Source of the DNA: CAZPBO01 sp964584815
GTDB taxonomy: Bacteria; Planctomycetota; SKW154
Assembly: GCA_964584815.1 (NCBI GenBank)
Contig: CAZPBO010000001.1
Location: forward strand, 30,431 to 94,430
DNA length: 64,000 nucleotides
Direction: 5' to 3'
Shown here: positions 27,384 to 35,541 of the stretch, piece after piece
Position numbering within the stretch: the stretch's first letter is position 1
Layout: each line of letters begins with the position of its first letter
Notes under the pieces: generated by a model
The model's database searches: none
What the model was told of the DNA's origin: nothing
Seen by the model: the letters and a program-made list of their open reading frames with translations, nothing else
Translations under genes and position numbers: made by a program

Positions 27384-27409
27384 ACAACACAGGATTAAGG
27401 AGTCTTAAG

Positions 27410-28981
27410 ATGAGTGTTGAGGAGATGATGCGTAAGATAAAGGAGATAGAGGACTTGCGCATCAAGATTAAACAAGGTGGTGGACCTGCCGCGATAGAGA
27501 AACAGCATAAAGCGGGCAAGATGACGGCACGAGAACGAATTGAGTATCTCTTTGATAAGGGAACATTTGTTGAATTCGACATCTTCGCCAAACAGTTGGG
27601 GCGTGATTACGGACTTGATAAGAGATTCGTGCCCGCAGATGGTGTGGTAACAGGGTTCGGCAAGATAAACGGACGCTACGCCTTCTGCTATTCGGAAGAC
27701 TTTACGGTGATTGCCGGGACATTTGGTGAGATGCACGGACGCAAGGTCTGCAAGACGGTGGATTTGGCGCGCAAATACGGCTATCCTGTGATAGGGATAA
27801 ACGACTCCGGCGGTGCACGGGTGACCGAGGAAATGGGTGCGCTTTCAATGTATGGGCAACTCTTCTATCGTCACAGTCGCACAAGCGGAGTTGTGCCGCA
27901 ACTTGCGCTAATTATGGGACCAGTTGCAGGCGGTCAGGCTTACTCACCCGCCTTGATGGACTTCATTATTATGGTAGAAAAAACATCCTATATGTTCATC
28001 GCGGGACCGCCGCTCGTTAAGGCTGTGGTTTTTGAGGATGTGACTGTTGAGGAATTGGGCGGTCCAGAAATCCACACAAAGGTATCTGGAGTAGCCGACC
28101 TTGTGACCGAAGACGATAAGAGTTGTCTTGACACAACCAAAAAACTGCTCTCATATCTGCCGGATAACTGCCACCAAAAGCCTCCTTATAAAGAGACAGG
28201 CGACGACCCTATGCGCACATCAGAGGACTTGGCAAAGATAATCCCGACTGATCCGAACAAAGCATACGATATGCACGATGTGATACATCAAATTGTGGAC
28301 AACGGGGAGTTTTTTGAGATAAAGCCTGACTACGCACCGAACCTGATAGTGGGATTCGCGCGGATGAACGGCAATGTTGTGGGAATAGTGGCGAGCCAGC
28401 CGAAAGTGATGGCTGGCGCCCTTGACTACAAATGCTCCCAGAAAGGCGCCCGCTTCATCCGCTTCTGTGACTGCTTCAATATCCCGCTTGTAACACTGCA
28501 GGATGTGCCCGCATTCCTTATAGGAACGCAAAGCGAACGACACGGCATCATCCGTCACGGCGCAAAAATGCTCTACGCCTATGCAGAAGCCACCGTGCCC
28601 AAGATAACTGTGGTTCTGCGAAAAGCATACGCTGGCGGGTATCTTGCTATGTGCTCAAAGGATTTGGGAGCAGACTTCGTCTTTGAGTTGCCAACAGGTG
28701 AGATATGTCTGATGGGACCTCCAGGCGCTGTCAATATACTCTTCCGCAAAGAGTTTAAGAAGGCGAAGGAAGAGGGACGCGACCCTGAAGAGATTCGTAG
28801 AATGCGCTTGAAGGAGTTTTACGAGAAGTATGTAAATCCACTTTACTCGGCGGGTCTACAGCATGTTGACGACATAATTGACCCGCGCACTATGAGACCG
28901 ACGATAATCGCCGCTCTTGAGGTCTGCCAGAACAAAGACGACAAGTTGCCCGAGAAGAAGCACGGCAATATGCCGATATAA
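27410..28981 (+). CDS. acyl-CoA decarboxylase/carboxylase carboxyltransferase alpha subunit (MmdA-like)
   Basis: The protein has 523 residues from ATG 27410 (AAGGAG upstream); the longer frame from 27335 overlaps the dehydrogenase and is unlikely. It is a carboxyltransferase of the PccB/MmdA type that moves CO2 between an acyl-CoA and biotin. Motifs are MTARERIEYLFDKGTFVEFD, INDSGGARVTEEMGAL, GPVAGGQAYSPALMDF, the oxyanion regions with TKVSGVADLV, and RKAYAGGYLAMCSKDLGAD. The genes for anchor, biotin carrier and beta subunits follow directly, so a membrane decarboxylase (methylmalonyl-CoA or glutaconyl-CoA) is likelier than an ATP-dependent carboxylase; no biotin carboxylase gene is present. 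Confidence 0.93.
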   Translation: MSVEEMMRKIKEIEDLRIKIKQGGGPAAIEKQHKAGKMTARERIEYLFDKGTFVEFDIFAKQLGRDYGLDKRFVPADGVVTGFGKINGRYAFCYSEDFTVIAGTFGEMHGRKVCKTVDLARKYGYPVIGINDSGGARVTEEMGALSMYGQLFYRHSRTSGVVPQLALIMGPVAGGQAYSPALMDFIIMVEKTSYMFIAGPPLVKAVVFEDVTVEELGGPEIHTKVSGVADLVTEDDKSCLDTTKKLLSYLPDNCHQKPPYKETGDDPMRTSEDLAKIIPTDPNKAYDMHDVIHQIVDNGEFFEIKPDYAPNLIVGFARMNGNVVGIVASQPKVMAGALDYKCSQKGARFIRFCDCFNIPLVTLQDVPAFLIGTQSERHGIIRHGAKMLYAYAEATVPKITVVLRKAYAGGYLAMCSKDLGADFVFELPTGEICLMGPPGAVNILFRKEFKKAKEEGRDPEEIRRMRLKEFYEKYVNPLYSAGLQHVDDIIDPRTMRPTIIAALEVCQNKDDKLPEKKHGNMPI

Positions 28982-28991
28982 GGGGGTTGAT

Positions 28992-29447
28992 GTGCTGTTT
29001 TTGGCGGTGATAGTGGTTGTATGTGGTCAGGTTGCAGGACCAGATGGCAAGCCTGTTTCAGGGGTAGAAGTGGAGTTGGTGGATGCCCACGGCACACGGC
29101 TTGCGACCGCAACAACCAATGCCAGTGGACAATTCAATATAGAGTGGCAACCCAAAGCAGGAGTTTATGCTGTGCGCGCTTCCCACTTCGGATGCATCAC
29201 CGCCAGTCTTCCGTTCCGCATCCAGCAAACACCCCATAACTTTGTGCTGCAAATAAAAACATCCAAACAGCGTAGGTCGGTCTCGCTGCAAAACGGGATT
29301 AAAGTTGACCTCGGAAATCTGCTGCTTAAAAGTTATAGCCACGCTGTGGTTGTCACGGGCATCGGACTGTTGGGAGTGTTTTTTATCCTTGCGATTCTTA
29401 TCGGTGTTATTCGCGGGGCGAACGCCTTTATAAGGCGACTCTCATAA
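28992..29447 (+). CDS. OadG/MmdD-like decarboxylase anchor subunit with N-terminal Ig-like domain
   Basis: GTG 28992 has AGGGGG upstream and gives 151 residues. A short hydrophobic leader (1-11) is followed by a carboxypeptidase-regulatory-like beta-sandwich (about 13-88: GQVAGPDGKPVSGVEVEL, TTNASGQFNI). The C-terminal membrane helix with GIGLLGVFFILAILIGVIRG and a basic tail (118-151) resembles the single helix of OadG/MmdD gamma or delta subunits. The position between the alpha and biotin subunits supports this. In known anchors the helix is N-terminal with no such domain. Predicted topology: Ig-like domain outside, basic tail inside. Homology to OadG is judged from the helix and synteny only. 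Confidence 0.7.
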   Translation: MLFLAVIVVVCGQVAGPDGKPVSGVEVELVDAHGTRLATATTNASGQFNIEWQPKAGVYAVRASHFGCITASLPFRIQQTPHNFVLQIKTSKQRRSVSLQNGIKVDLGNLLLKSYSHAVVVTGIGLLGVFFILAILIGVIRGANAFIRRLS

Positions 29448-29459
29448 GGAGGGCTGCCG

Positions 29460-29687
29460 ATGGGAAAGGAAACTCCGGTCACCGCACCAATAGTAGGGAA
29501 AGTGGTCAAAGTGCTGACCAAAGAAGGCGACCGTGTCAGTGAAAACGACGAAATAGCCACGATTGAGGCGATGAAGATGGAAATGCCTATTGTGGCGCCT
29601 GTTTCAGGTATCGTGAAACAGGTCAACATCCAGCCAGGACAGGTTATCCAGGCTGATACCGTCATTGCTCTTATTGAGCAAGAGTAA
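29460..29687 (+). CDS. biotin carboxyl carrier protein of the decarboxylase
   Basis: This 75-residue biotinyl domain is made of two half-motifs. VTAPIVGKVVKVLTKEGDRV and IVAPVSGIVKQVNIQPGQVI are its symmetrical beta halves. The biotinylation site is Lys39 in EAMKM. It carries CO2 from the alpha subunit to the membrane beta subunit. It lacks the Pro/Ala-rich linker of larger carriers. AAGGAGGG lies in front of ATG 29460. Confidence 0.95.
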   Translation: MGKETPVTAPIVGKVVKVLTKEGDRVSENDEIATIEAMKMEMPIVAPVSGIVKQVNIQPGQVIQADTVIALIEQE

Positions 29688-29711
29688 CAAGCGCAATGCG
29701 AGGAATCGTGT

Positions 29712-30845
29712 TTGGAACTGCTTGTAAAGGTCCTCAAGAACACGGGACTTTACCATTTGACTTGGCAGAACGGAGTGATGATTGCGGTCGGCGGGCTTTT
29801 TATATGGCTTGCCATCCGCAAGAAGATGGAACCTTATGAACTTCTGCCTATCGGTATCGGCATAATTCTGGGCAATCTGCCGCTTGCCCGTCTTATGAAC
29901 CCACCAGGTGATATCCAGCAGTCAGGCATACTTGGGGTCATATTCCACTACACGCTTTACTACCACAATCTTCTTCCGCCGCTAATATTCCTATGTCTTG
30001 GTGCTATGACCGATTTTGGTCCACTTATTGCCAACCCAAAAACTCTGCTTTTAGGCGCCGCTGCACAGATGGGCATATACGCCGCCTTCTGGGGCGCCAT
30101 ACTGCTGGGGTTTGACATCCGTGAAGCCGCATCTATCGGCATCATCGGCGGCGCTGACGGTCCCACAACTATCTACACATCCGCGCAACTTGCGCCGCAT
30201 ATCCTCGGTATAACCGCCGTCTGCGCCTACACCTATATGGCTCTTGTCCCTTTCATACAACCCCCCATTATGCGCGCTCTTACCACCCTCAAAGAGCGCC
30301 AAATCGTTATGCGCCAACTCCGTCCCGTCTCAAAAACCGAACGCATAGTTTTCCCTGTCTTTGCTGCCACCGTCATAATCCTACTCGTTCCGCTTTCAGC
30401 ACCCCTTATCGGTATGTTCATGGTCGGCAACCTACTGCGTGAGTCAGGTGTTGTTCCCCGTCTTGCTGATGTCGCGCAAAACGCGCTTATGAACGCCGTC
30501 ACGATATTCCTTATGCTCGCCATCGGCGCGTGGATGAGCGCCGAAAATGTCTTTCACATCCGCACACTCAAGATTATGGGGCTTGGTTTCGCGGCGTTTG
30601 CGGTTGGCACCGCAGGCGGTCTGCTCTTCGCCAAGTTCCTTAACCTCTTTCTTAAGGAGAAAATCAACCCATTGATTGGCTCTGCGGGGGTGTCTGCGGT
30701 TCCGATGGCGGCGCGCATATCTCAACACCTCGGACAACAAGCAAACCCGAAAAACTTCCTTTTAATGCACGCGATGGGACCGAATGTGGCGGGCGTAATA
30801 GGCAGCGCGGTTGCTGCAGGCATCTTCCTTTCCATCCTCCGATAA
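29712..30845 (+). CDS. oadB: sodium-translocating decarboxylase beta subunit
   Basis: This integral membrane subunit of 377 residues decarboxylates carboxybiotin and pumps sodium ions outward. There are about nine to eleven hydrophobic segments. The family motifs NLPLARLMNPPG, GAMTDFGPLIANPKTLLLGAAAQ, IGGADGPTTIYTS and GSAGVSAVPMAARISQ are present, including Asp and Ser/Gly residues of the cation site. The start appears to be TTG 29712 with GAGGAA upstream. With the dehydrogenase it forms a route from a dicarboxylic acyl-CoA to an enoyl-CoA that conserves energy as a sodium gradient. The gene is convergent with the DUF2330 gene, 11 bp apart. Confidence 0.95.
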   Translation: MELLVKVLKNTGLYHLTWQNGVMIAVGGLFIWLAIRKKMEPYELLPIGIGIILGNLPLARLMNPPGDIQQSGILGVIFHYTLYYHNLLPPLIFLCLGAMTDFGPLIANPKTLLLGAAAQMGIYAAFWGAILLGFDIREAASIGIIGGADGPTTIYTSAQLAPHILGITAVCAYTYMALVPFIQPPIMRALTTLKERQIVMRQLRPVSKTERIVFPVFAATVIILLVPLSAPLIGMFMVGNLLRESGVVPRLADVAQNALMNAVTIFLMLAIGAWMSAENVFHIRTLKIMGLGFAAFAVGTAGGLLFAKFLNLFLKEKINPLIGSAGVSAVPMAARISQHLGQQANPKNFLLMHAMGPNVAGVIGSAVAAGIFLSILR

Positions 30846-30856
30846 GAAACCGCCCC

Positions 30857-31948
30857 CTACTTGATAACCCATTCATCATGAACAACCGTCTTCCTACGGG
30901 CGGGCGCGAAGAAAAAGTCTTCCGCCATATCCTTTCCTGTAAGCGTTCTGCGCCACGCACAAAGCCAGAGTTGCTCTTTCCCCTCGGAGAAAGGATTGAG
31001 CGCTTTTCCAATCCATTTTGGTGGCTTCTCCTGCTGGAGCAACTTCAATGTGCTCGTCAAAAAGTGGTCGGTCTGTTCCGCACGGTAGTTGGGCAGCCCC
31101 AGAATGGGGTTACCAAAGGGTTGTCCTGCAATAAGATAGAGCACGAGTCGTAGAGGCTTGCCGGCGGTGCCTGTCAGTGCCATCGGATAAAGCGGGGATT
31201 TAGATTTGAAATAAGCCACAAGCGGTGCAACCATCCCCCTATCATCCCGCCAATCAGCGCCCGGCTTCACCTCCGCAAAGAAAAGCACCCAGCCACGACG
31301 CCGATACTCCTCAAGAACCTTCTCATCAGTAGGTTCCAATTTGAGCCCCTTCGCCTTAAGCACCGATGCATAATCACCCCCCTTCAGTATCACACCCTTG
31401 TAGGGTCCTGCCTCAACCTCAACTCCTGTGAAACCCGCTCTTGTGGCGACTCCTAAATAGGTGGAAGTGATGAGCGCCATAAACAGCGTAACACAACTCA
31501 CAACCCCCACAACAGCCAGAACCCGCACAACTCCCACACCGATCCTGCCCCTTGACTTCCTCCAGACATATATCCCAACAAGAACCGACAACACAACCCA
31601 AACAACAAACCCAACAATCTGGGAAATGTGAATCACCGTTATACGCTTTCTGGATATGAAGGCAAGATTCCAGAAGAGGAGGGTGAAAATGGATATCTCT
31701 TCTTCTGAATCTGGCGCCCAGATTTGCGGTTCTGACGGAAGAGGAACGACCCAGAAGAACTGTTCGCGTCTGCCTTGCCATCTGGGCTGCAGAATCAGTG
31801 TTTCGTTGCAGCCATCCCAGATAATGAGCGCCCGCTGATAGGGCATACCGGGCGGCGGTTCGGTTTCGGTTATGCCCACAAAGAACTTGCCGTCGGCAAA
31901 AACAGAAGCCGCACCAAGAACCGAAAAGATACAGACAAGCACCCTCAT
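30857..31948 (-). CDS. DUF2330-like membrane protein
   Basis: The protein has 363 residues with signal peptide MRVLVCIFSVLGAASVFADG. The first 70 residues after it (RALIIWDGCNETLILQPRW, FFWVVPLPSEPQI) match the DUF2330 pattern. Two membrane helices near 110-170 (QIVGFVVWVVLSVLVGIYVW and VVRVLAVVGVVSCVTLFMAL) separate this part from a C-terminal soluble region. The function of DUF2330 proteins is unknown. The gene is coupled by ATGA to a small regulator gene upstream. Confidence 0.72.
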   Translation of the reverse strand: MRVLVCIFSVLGAASVFADGKFFVGITETEPPPGMPYQRALIIWDGCNETLILQPRWQGRREQFFWVVPLPSEPQIWAPDSEEEISIFTLLFWNLAFISRKRITVIHISQIVGFVVWVVLSVLVGIYVWRKSRGRIGVGVVRVLAVVGVVSCVTLFMALITSTYLGVATRAGFTGVEVEAGPYKGVILKGGDYASVLKAKGLKLEPTDEKVLEEYRRRGWVLFFAEVKPGADWRDDRGMVAPLVAYFKSKSPLYPMALTGTAGKPLRLVLYLIAGQPFGNPILGLPNYRAEQTDHFLTSTLKLLQQEKPPKWIGKALNPFSEGKEQLWLCAWRRTLTGKDMAEDFFFAPARRKTVVHDEWVIK

Positions 31949-32166
31949 CTTTCTTCCTCCCCGAACGGGGGCTTGGGTTCTTCTTGGAACTGGTCAGGAG
32001 GAACGGTGTCAATGCCCTCACACCGAAAACGGGTGGACTCACCCACCCTGTAGTAAGTGAGTCGCCCGTTGTGCATCCACCTGCAGAGGGTCGGCTCGCT
32101 GATAGCGAAATGCTTTGCGGTTGCTCCGACATCACGCCATTCTCGTTCCATCTCAATGTCTTCCAT
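31945..32166 (-). CDS. excisionase/MerR-type helix-turn-helix protein
   Basis: This 73-residue winged-helix DNA-binding protein carries WRDVGATAKHFAISEPTLCRWMHNGRL, then TYYRVGESTRFRCEGID, the usual helix-turn-helix plus strand-turn-arginine pattern of the HTH_17 group. It is followed by an acidic-proline tail. The predicted transcription start falls only a few bases before ATG 32166, so the second Met (32151, GGAAG upstream) may be the real start. It is transcribed with the DUF2330 gene, which suggests local regulation. No integrase or phage gene is near, so the word excisionase describes the fold only. Confidence 0.78.
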   Translation of the reverse strand: MEDIEMEREWRDVGATAKHFAISEPTLCRWMHNGRLTYYRVGESTRFRCEGIDTVPPDQFQEEPKPPFGEEER

Positions 32167-32176
32167 TTCCCATCAT

Positions 32177-32204
32177 ATTGTATCATAAACTGCCAATATG
32201 TCAA
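32177..32204 (-). promoter_or_regulatory. promoter of the HTH/DUF2330 operon
   Basis: On the minus strand a perfect TTGACA (32199-32204), a 16-nt spacer and TACAAT (32177-32182), which is 5 of 6 to consensus. One of the best promoters in the window. Confidence 0.6.
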
Positions 32205-32362
32205 CCCAAATCTCGCAATCAAGGATGTAAGACCTCCTGAAACCCGTTCTTCCTGTCAGGGTTCTGCGAACGACCTGCTTCAAAACAACTCTTTTGACAC
32301 TAAACAGGATGCACATCCACGATTCGGTTCGTATGTTATATGTAGAGTTCGGAGGGATGAAT

Positions 32363-33676
32363 ATGGTGAAGCGTCTGGTGGTGTTTGTTTTTGTTTGTGT
32401 GGCGGCGCCGCTTTATGCGGATAACAAAGTTGAGCGTTATGCTCTGATTGCAGTGGGCTGTGCCGATACCAATGCGAGGCTCCATCCCGACCTTGACCCC
32501 ATTGATAGGAACGCATCCTTTATACAGGTGGCAAGAGTGTATGCCGCTTTGCGCAAATGCGGTTTCAGTGACAAGAACATCCGCATACTTTATGATACAG
32601 GGCGTGTGCAACCCGACTGGTCAGAACGGCAGAACCACACCGAACTTACGCGCATTAAGCGCTACCATTTCACCGGCAAATATTCCAACGCGGCAACACC
32701 CGAAAACATCGCTGCCCTGATGGATGAGTTCAAAAAGCAGGTGGACGAAAACGACATATTCGTCTTTTATCTGATGACGCACGGTCATCCAAGTGGGACG
32801 GTGATGCTGGGAGGGCGCAGAAAGTGGACTTCTGCTCAAATCCAGCGGACACTTTCTGGGCTGAAGACAAAGCATGCTATTTTCTGTTTTGAGACATGTT
32901 TTTCTGGTGCGATATTGCAGCGGACAGATTTCCCAAACGCGGTCTGCGTCGCCGCAGCCCCACATAACTCCCCAGGATGGGTTGACAAAAAGTTCGCCAA
33001 CTGTGTCAATTTCATCCTTGCAAAAGCCAATCCCAAAAACGACAAAAACAAAGACGGACTCGTCAGCGTTTCCGAAGCGATGGATGTGGTGCGCAAAAAG
33101 GCTGCTGACTACGAGCCGAAGTGGCGCCATTATCTACGCACAAAGTATAAGTTTCCAAAGCACAGTCCTGTTCCCCGCAGCGCTGTTGAACGCACATCCC
33201 TGAAAGGCGTTATGAAAATCGGCAGCCAGTTTAAGGACTTCAACCTCTTCATCAAATCTCTTACAAAGCAGAAAGACAAAAAGAGGAAAGTTAAGGCGAA
33301 GGAAGGAGCGTCTTCTGCTGTTGCTGCTGATTTGGAGCGCGCAAAGAACTACCTTGCCAAGAAGCAGTTCTACAAAGCGCACAAGTTGCTTGAACGCCTT
33401 GCAAAATCGGGTGATAAAAAGACCACAGAAGAAGCGCAGAAACTGCTCGCCCAGTTGCGCAAGGACGAGAAAGCGATGAAGGCGATAAAGGAGGCAGAGG
33501 CGGCATCATATGCCCGCGGAAGACTCTCCCTCGCAAAAACCTATATGAGCAACGGACTTTATGACAAAGCAGAGCGCCTTCTTAAAGATGTTATGAAACG
33601 CTACCCAGCAACGAAATGGGCGCATAAAGCAGCCGAGTTGCTTAAAAAGGTTGCCCTCATGCGCGAGGAAGAATAA
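32363..33676 (+). CDS. exported caspase-like (clan CD) cysteine peptidase with C-terminal TPR
   Basis: ATG 32363 is six bases from GGAGGG; two earlier Met codons are too close to or upstream of it. The product of 437 residues has signal peptide MVKRLVVFVFVCVAAPLYAD. A caspase/legumain-like domain follows (about 20-240): YALIAVGCADTN, VFYLMTHGHPSG with catalytic His140, and FCFETCFSGA with catalytic Cys179. A calcium-loop-like NDKNKDGLVSVSEAMD lies after it. The C-terminal third (about 315-435) is TPR-like helices (FYKAHKLLERLAKSG, LYDKAERLLKDVMKRYPATKWAHK). Both catalytic residues are intact, in contrast to the caspase-fold lipoprotein at 16232-17551. Substrate unknown. Confidence 0.85.
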   Translation: MVKRLVVFVFVCVAAPLYADNKVERYALIAVGCADTNARLHPDLDPIDRNASFIQVARVYAALRKCGFSDKNIRILYDTGRVQPDWSERQNHTELTRIKRYHFTGKYSNAATPENIAALMDEFKKQVDENDIFVFYLMTHGHPSGTVMLGGRRKWTSAQIQRTLSGLKTKHAIFCFETCFSGAILQRTDFPNAVCVAAAPHNSPGWVDKKFANCVNFILAKANPKNDKNKDGLVSVSEAMDVVRKKAADYEPKWRHYLRTKYKFPKHSPVPRSAVERTSLKGVMKIGSQFKDFNLFIKSLTKQKDKKRKVKAKEGASSAVAADLERAKNYLAKKQFYKAHKLLERLAKSGDKKTTEEAQKLLAQLRKDEKAMKAIKEAEAASYARGRLSLAKTYMSNGLYDKAERLLKDVMKRYPATKWAHKAAELLKKVALMREEE

Positions 33677-33680
33677 CATC

Positions 33681-33697
33681 CCACACCTAAGGTGTGG
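33681..33697. terminator. hairpin between convergent genes
   Basis: A perfect inverted repeat CCACACC-TAA-GGTGTGG lies between the caspase gene stop and the convergent HEAT gene. There is no U tract, so it may act as a bidirectional transcription barrier rather than a classic intrinsic terminator. Confidence 0.45.
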
Positions 33698-33720
33698 TGT
33701 GTTGTAGACGCTTCTCCTTA

Positions 33721-34795
33721 TCACTTCTTGTGCCTTTTCACTTCTACCAACACAGGATATGTCATACAGGTGTAAAAGTCAGCGCCTCCTTTCGCAGTCT
33801 TCACAAGCAGAAAATAGATGTGATATTTCCCTGCTTTCTTCGGAGCCTGAAGCGCCCCCCTAAAAGAGATAGTCTGCTTTTTGTCTTCTATCTTTATTTG
33901 AGATTTTTTTATTTCGCGGAAAATGGTGGGCGGCTTCTGCCCCACAACGGCGGCAAACATCCTATGCGCCTTCTTAAACCCCTTCCATTCATCAGCGTTC
34001 CCAAAGAAGATTTTGAGGTCAACCTGGATTTGCCCTTTCACCAACACTTCACGGCTCACCTTAAATCGCACAGAACTGTTGTTCGGAAGGATGCCGGTTT
34101 TGGGAGGCAGCAACGAAACANNNNNNNNNNNNNNNNNNNNNNNNNNNNNNNNNNNNNNNNNNNNNNNNNNNNNNNNNNNNNNNNNNNNNNNNNNNNNNNN
34201 NNNNNNNNNNNNNNNNNNNNAGTCCCCAAGATAGAGGAATCCAGCCACCTTTCTTTGATGTGTTCTCAATAGTTAAAGTGCCTTCAATAGGTGGACTTAT
34301 CATCTGCAGCACTCTGTTTTTAAGATGCAAACTCAATTTGAAGTCAGGTTGTGGCGCGTTTTTAAAGAACCGCTCGGCAAAACGAGGAACAAACTTCGCC
34401 ACCTCTCCTCCACTTTTGTAGAGTTTGTAAATCTTCGCCGCCGCTATTTGAACCGCCTCAAAATTCTCATCCTTAAGACGCTCAAACAACGGCAAAAGTC
34501 GCCTCCGCACATCAGACGGCACAAACTTCACCCCATCCAGTATCGCCTTCAGCCTGTCACGAACCTCCGCGTCCTTTGTCTTCTTCAGTTCTTCCCAAAG
34601 ACGGTCGCCCACCCTCTGTCTCTCCTTTTTCAGCAGCGCAAGCAGCGCCTTCTGAGCATCTTCCCGTTCCTTCCAGTCACTGGACGCCAAACGCTTTAGG
34701 TGTTCTTCCACCTCATCTGATACCCCGTTAGCCAGAACGAAGAAGAAAAACCCTGTCAGAACAGCAGACATCAGAGTCATCATCTCCTTACTCAT
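33721..34795 (-). CDS. exported HEAT/armadillo-like protein, interrupted by an assembly gap
   Basis: ATG 34795 is six bases from AGGAGG, and begins a hydrophobic leader (MTLMSAVLTGFFFFVLANG). Helical repeats follow (LKRLASSDWKEREDAQKALL, LKAILDGVKFVPSDVRRRL, LFERLKDENFEAVQIAAAK). After the 100-N gap (34121-34220) a beta-rich region ends the protein (VDLKIFFGNADEWKGF, KAGKYHIYFLLVKTA). The reading frames on the two sides differ, so the gap length is artificial. The two parts are joined here because both lie on one strand with no start or stop near the gap. Function unknown. Confidence 0.72.
34121..34220. other. assembly gap (100 N)
   Basis: Exactly 100 N inside the HEAT-like gene; the frame shifts across it, so its real size is unknown. 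Confidence 0.99.
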
Positions 34796-34823
34796 TTCCT
34801 GCCTCCTGACAGTATGGAAGGTC

Positions 34824-34852
34824 ATTGTAACCAAGCGCTCTATTTTGCGCAA
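34824..34852 (-). promoter_or_regulatory. putative promoter of the HEAT-like gene
   Basis: On the minus strand TTGCGC (34847-34852), a 17-nt spacer and TACAAT (34824-34829). Confidence 0.45.
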
Positions 34853-34867
34853 GGAGCAGGTTTTTGT

Positions 34868-34896
34868 TTGCGGTGTCGGGTGCTTTGTGCAATAAT
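34868..34896 (+). promoter_or_regulatory. putative promoter of the tetR-bam operon
   Basis: TTGCGG (34868-34873), a 17-nt spacer and AATAAT (34891-34896). The predicted transcription start (about 34903) falls inside the palindrome at 34899-34910. Confidence 0.48.
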
Positions 34897-34898
34897 TG

Positions 34899-34910
34899 GA
34901 ACGAGCGTTC
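34899..34910. promoter_or_regulatory. TetR-type operator
   Basis: Palindrome GAACG-AG-CGTTC between the -10 box and the tetR start. It has the AACGNNCGTT core often bound by TetR regulators of acyl-CoA and phenylacetate genes. Its position over the transcription start suggests repression by the TetR protein encoded next. Confidence 0.55.
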
Positions 34911-34931
34911 GTTTAGGGAAAGGGAAAACCT

Positions 34932-35540
34932 GTGCAATCCTCGCATAAAGGAATCTACGAGAGGCTTGCGGTTGGCAAGACGGCGCGGTTTGATGCGAAA
35001 TTGGTGCATTTGTTGGGTTGCGCGGCGCGTGCTTTCGCCGAAAACGGATATGAGAAAACCTCCATACGGCAGGTCGCAAAGTCCGCAGGATTCAGCCTTT
35101 CAAATATATACTATTATGTCGCATCAAAGGAGGAGTTGCTCTTTCTGATTCAGTATCACACATTTGGGCGACTTGTTGAGAGGCTGGAAACGATACTGGA
35201 GAGGGACGCATCGCCGCAGCAGCATCTCAAGGAGATGGTTCATATGCATGTCGGCTATTTGGTGGAGCATCTGCCTGAGTTGAGGGTTTGTGTGACGGAG
35301 TTGCATTCTTTAAGCGGGGAGTATTACAAGAAGGTGCTTGTGCGTCGTCAGCGGTATTTTGAACTGACGCGTGGCATTGTGAGGCGCATTGGTGGGGTGG
35401 TGGAGCCGAACCTTGCCACACTGTTTCTTTTTGGGATGCTGAACTGGATTGTTATGTGGTTTGATGCGGACAAAAACGAGCCACATCAGTTAGCCGATAG
35501 TCTTTATCTGCTTTTCATCAAGGGATATAAGGGGGGCTGA
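34932..35540 (+). CDS. TetR family transcriptional regulator
   Basis: The protein has 202 residues from GTG 34932. The N-terminal DNA-binding domain (about 22-72) is typical: HLLGCAARAFAENGYEKTS, IRQVAKSAGFSLSNIYYYVA, SKEELLFLIQ. The rest is a helical ligand-binding and dimer domain (TetR_C-like). BamB starts 2 bp after the stop, so the regulator is the first gene of the whole operon and probably controls itself and the redox genes through the palindrome at 34899-34910. The ligand may be an acyl-CoA or aromatic acyl-CoA; this is inference. Confidence 0.92.
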   Translation: MQSSHKGIYERLAVGKTARFDAKLVHLLGCAARAFAENGYEKTSIRQVAKSAGFSLSNIYYYVASKEELLFLIQYHTFGRLVERLETILERDASPQQHLKEMVHMHVGYLVEHLPELRVCVTELHSLSGEYYKKVLVRRQRYFELTRGIVRRIGGVVEPNLATLFLFGMLNWIVMWFDADKNEPHQLADSLYLLFIKGYKGG

Positions 35541-35541
35541 T

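Noticed and set aside
31419..32222. Minus-strand frame of 267 codons across the DUF2330 and HTH genes
   Set aside because: It overlaps two better supported genes with signal peptide, domain pattern and ATGA coupling; no protein-like features of its own.
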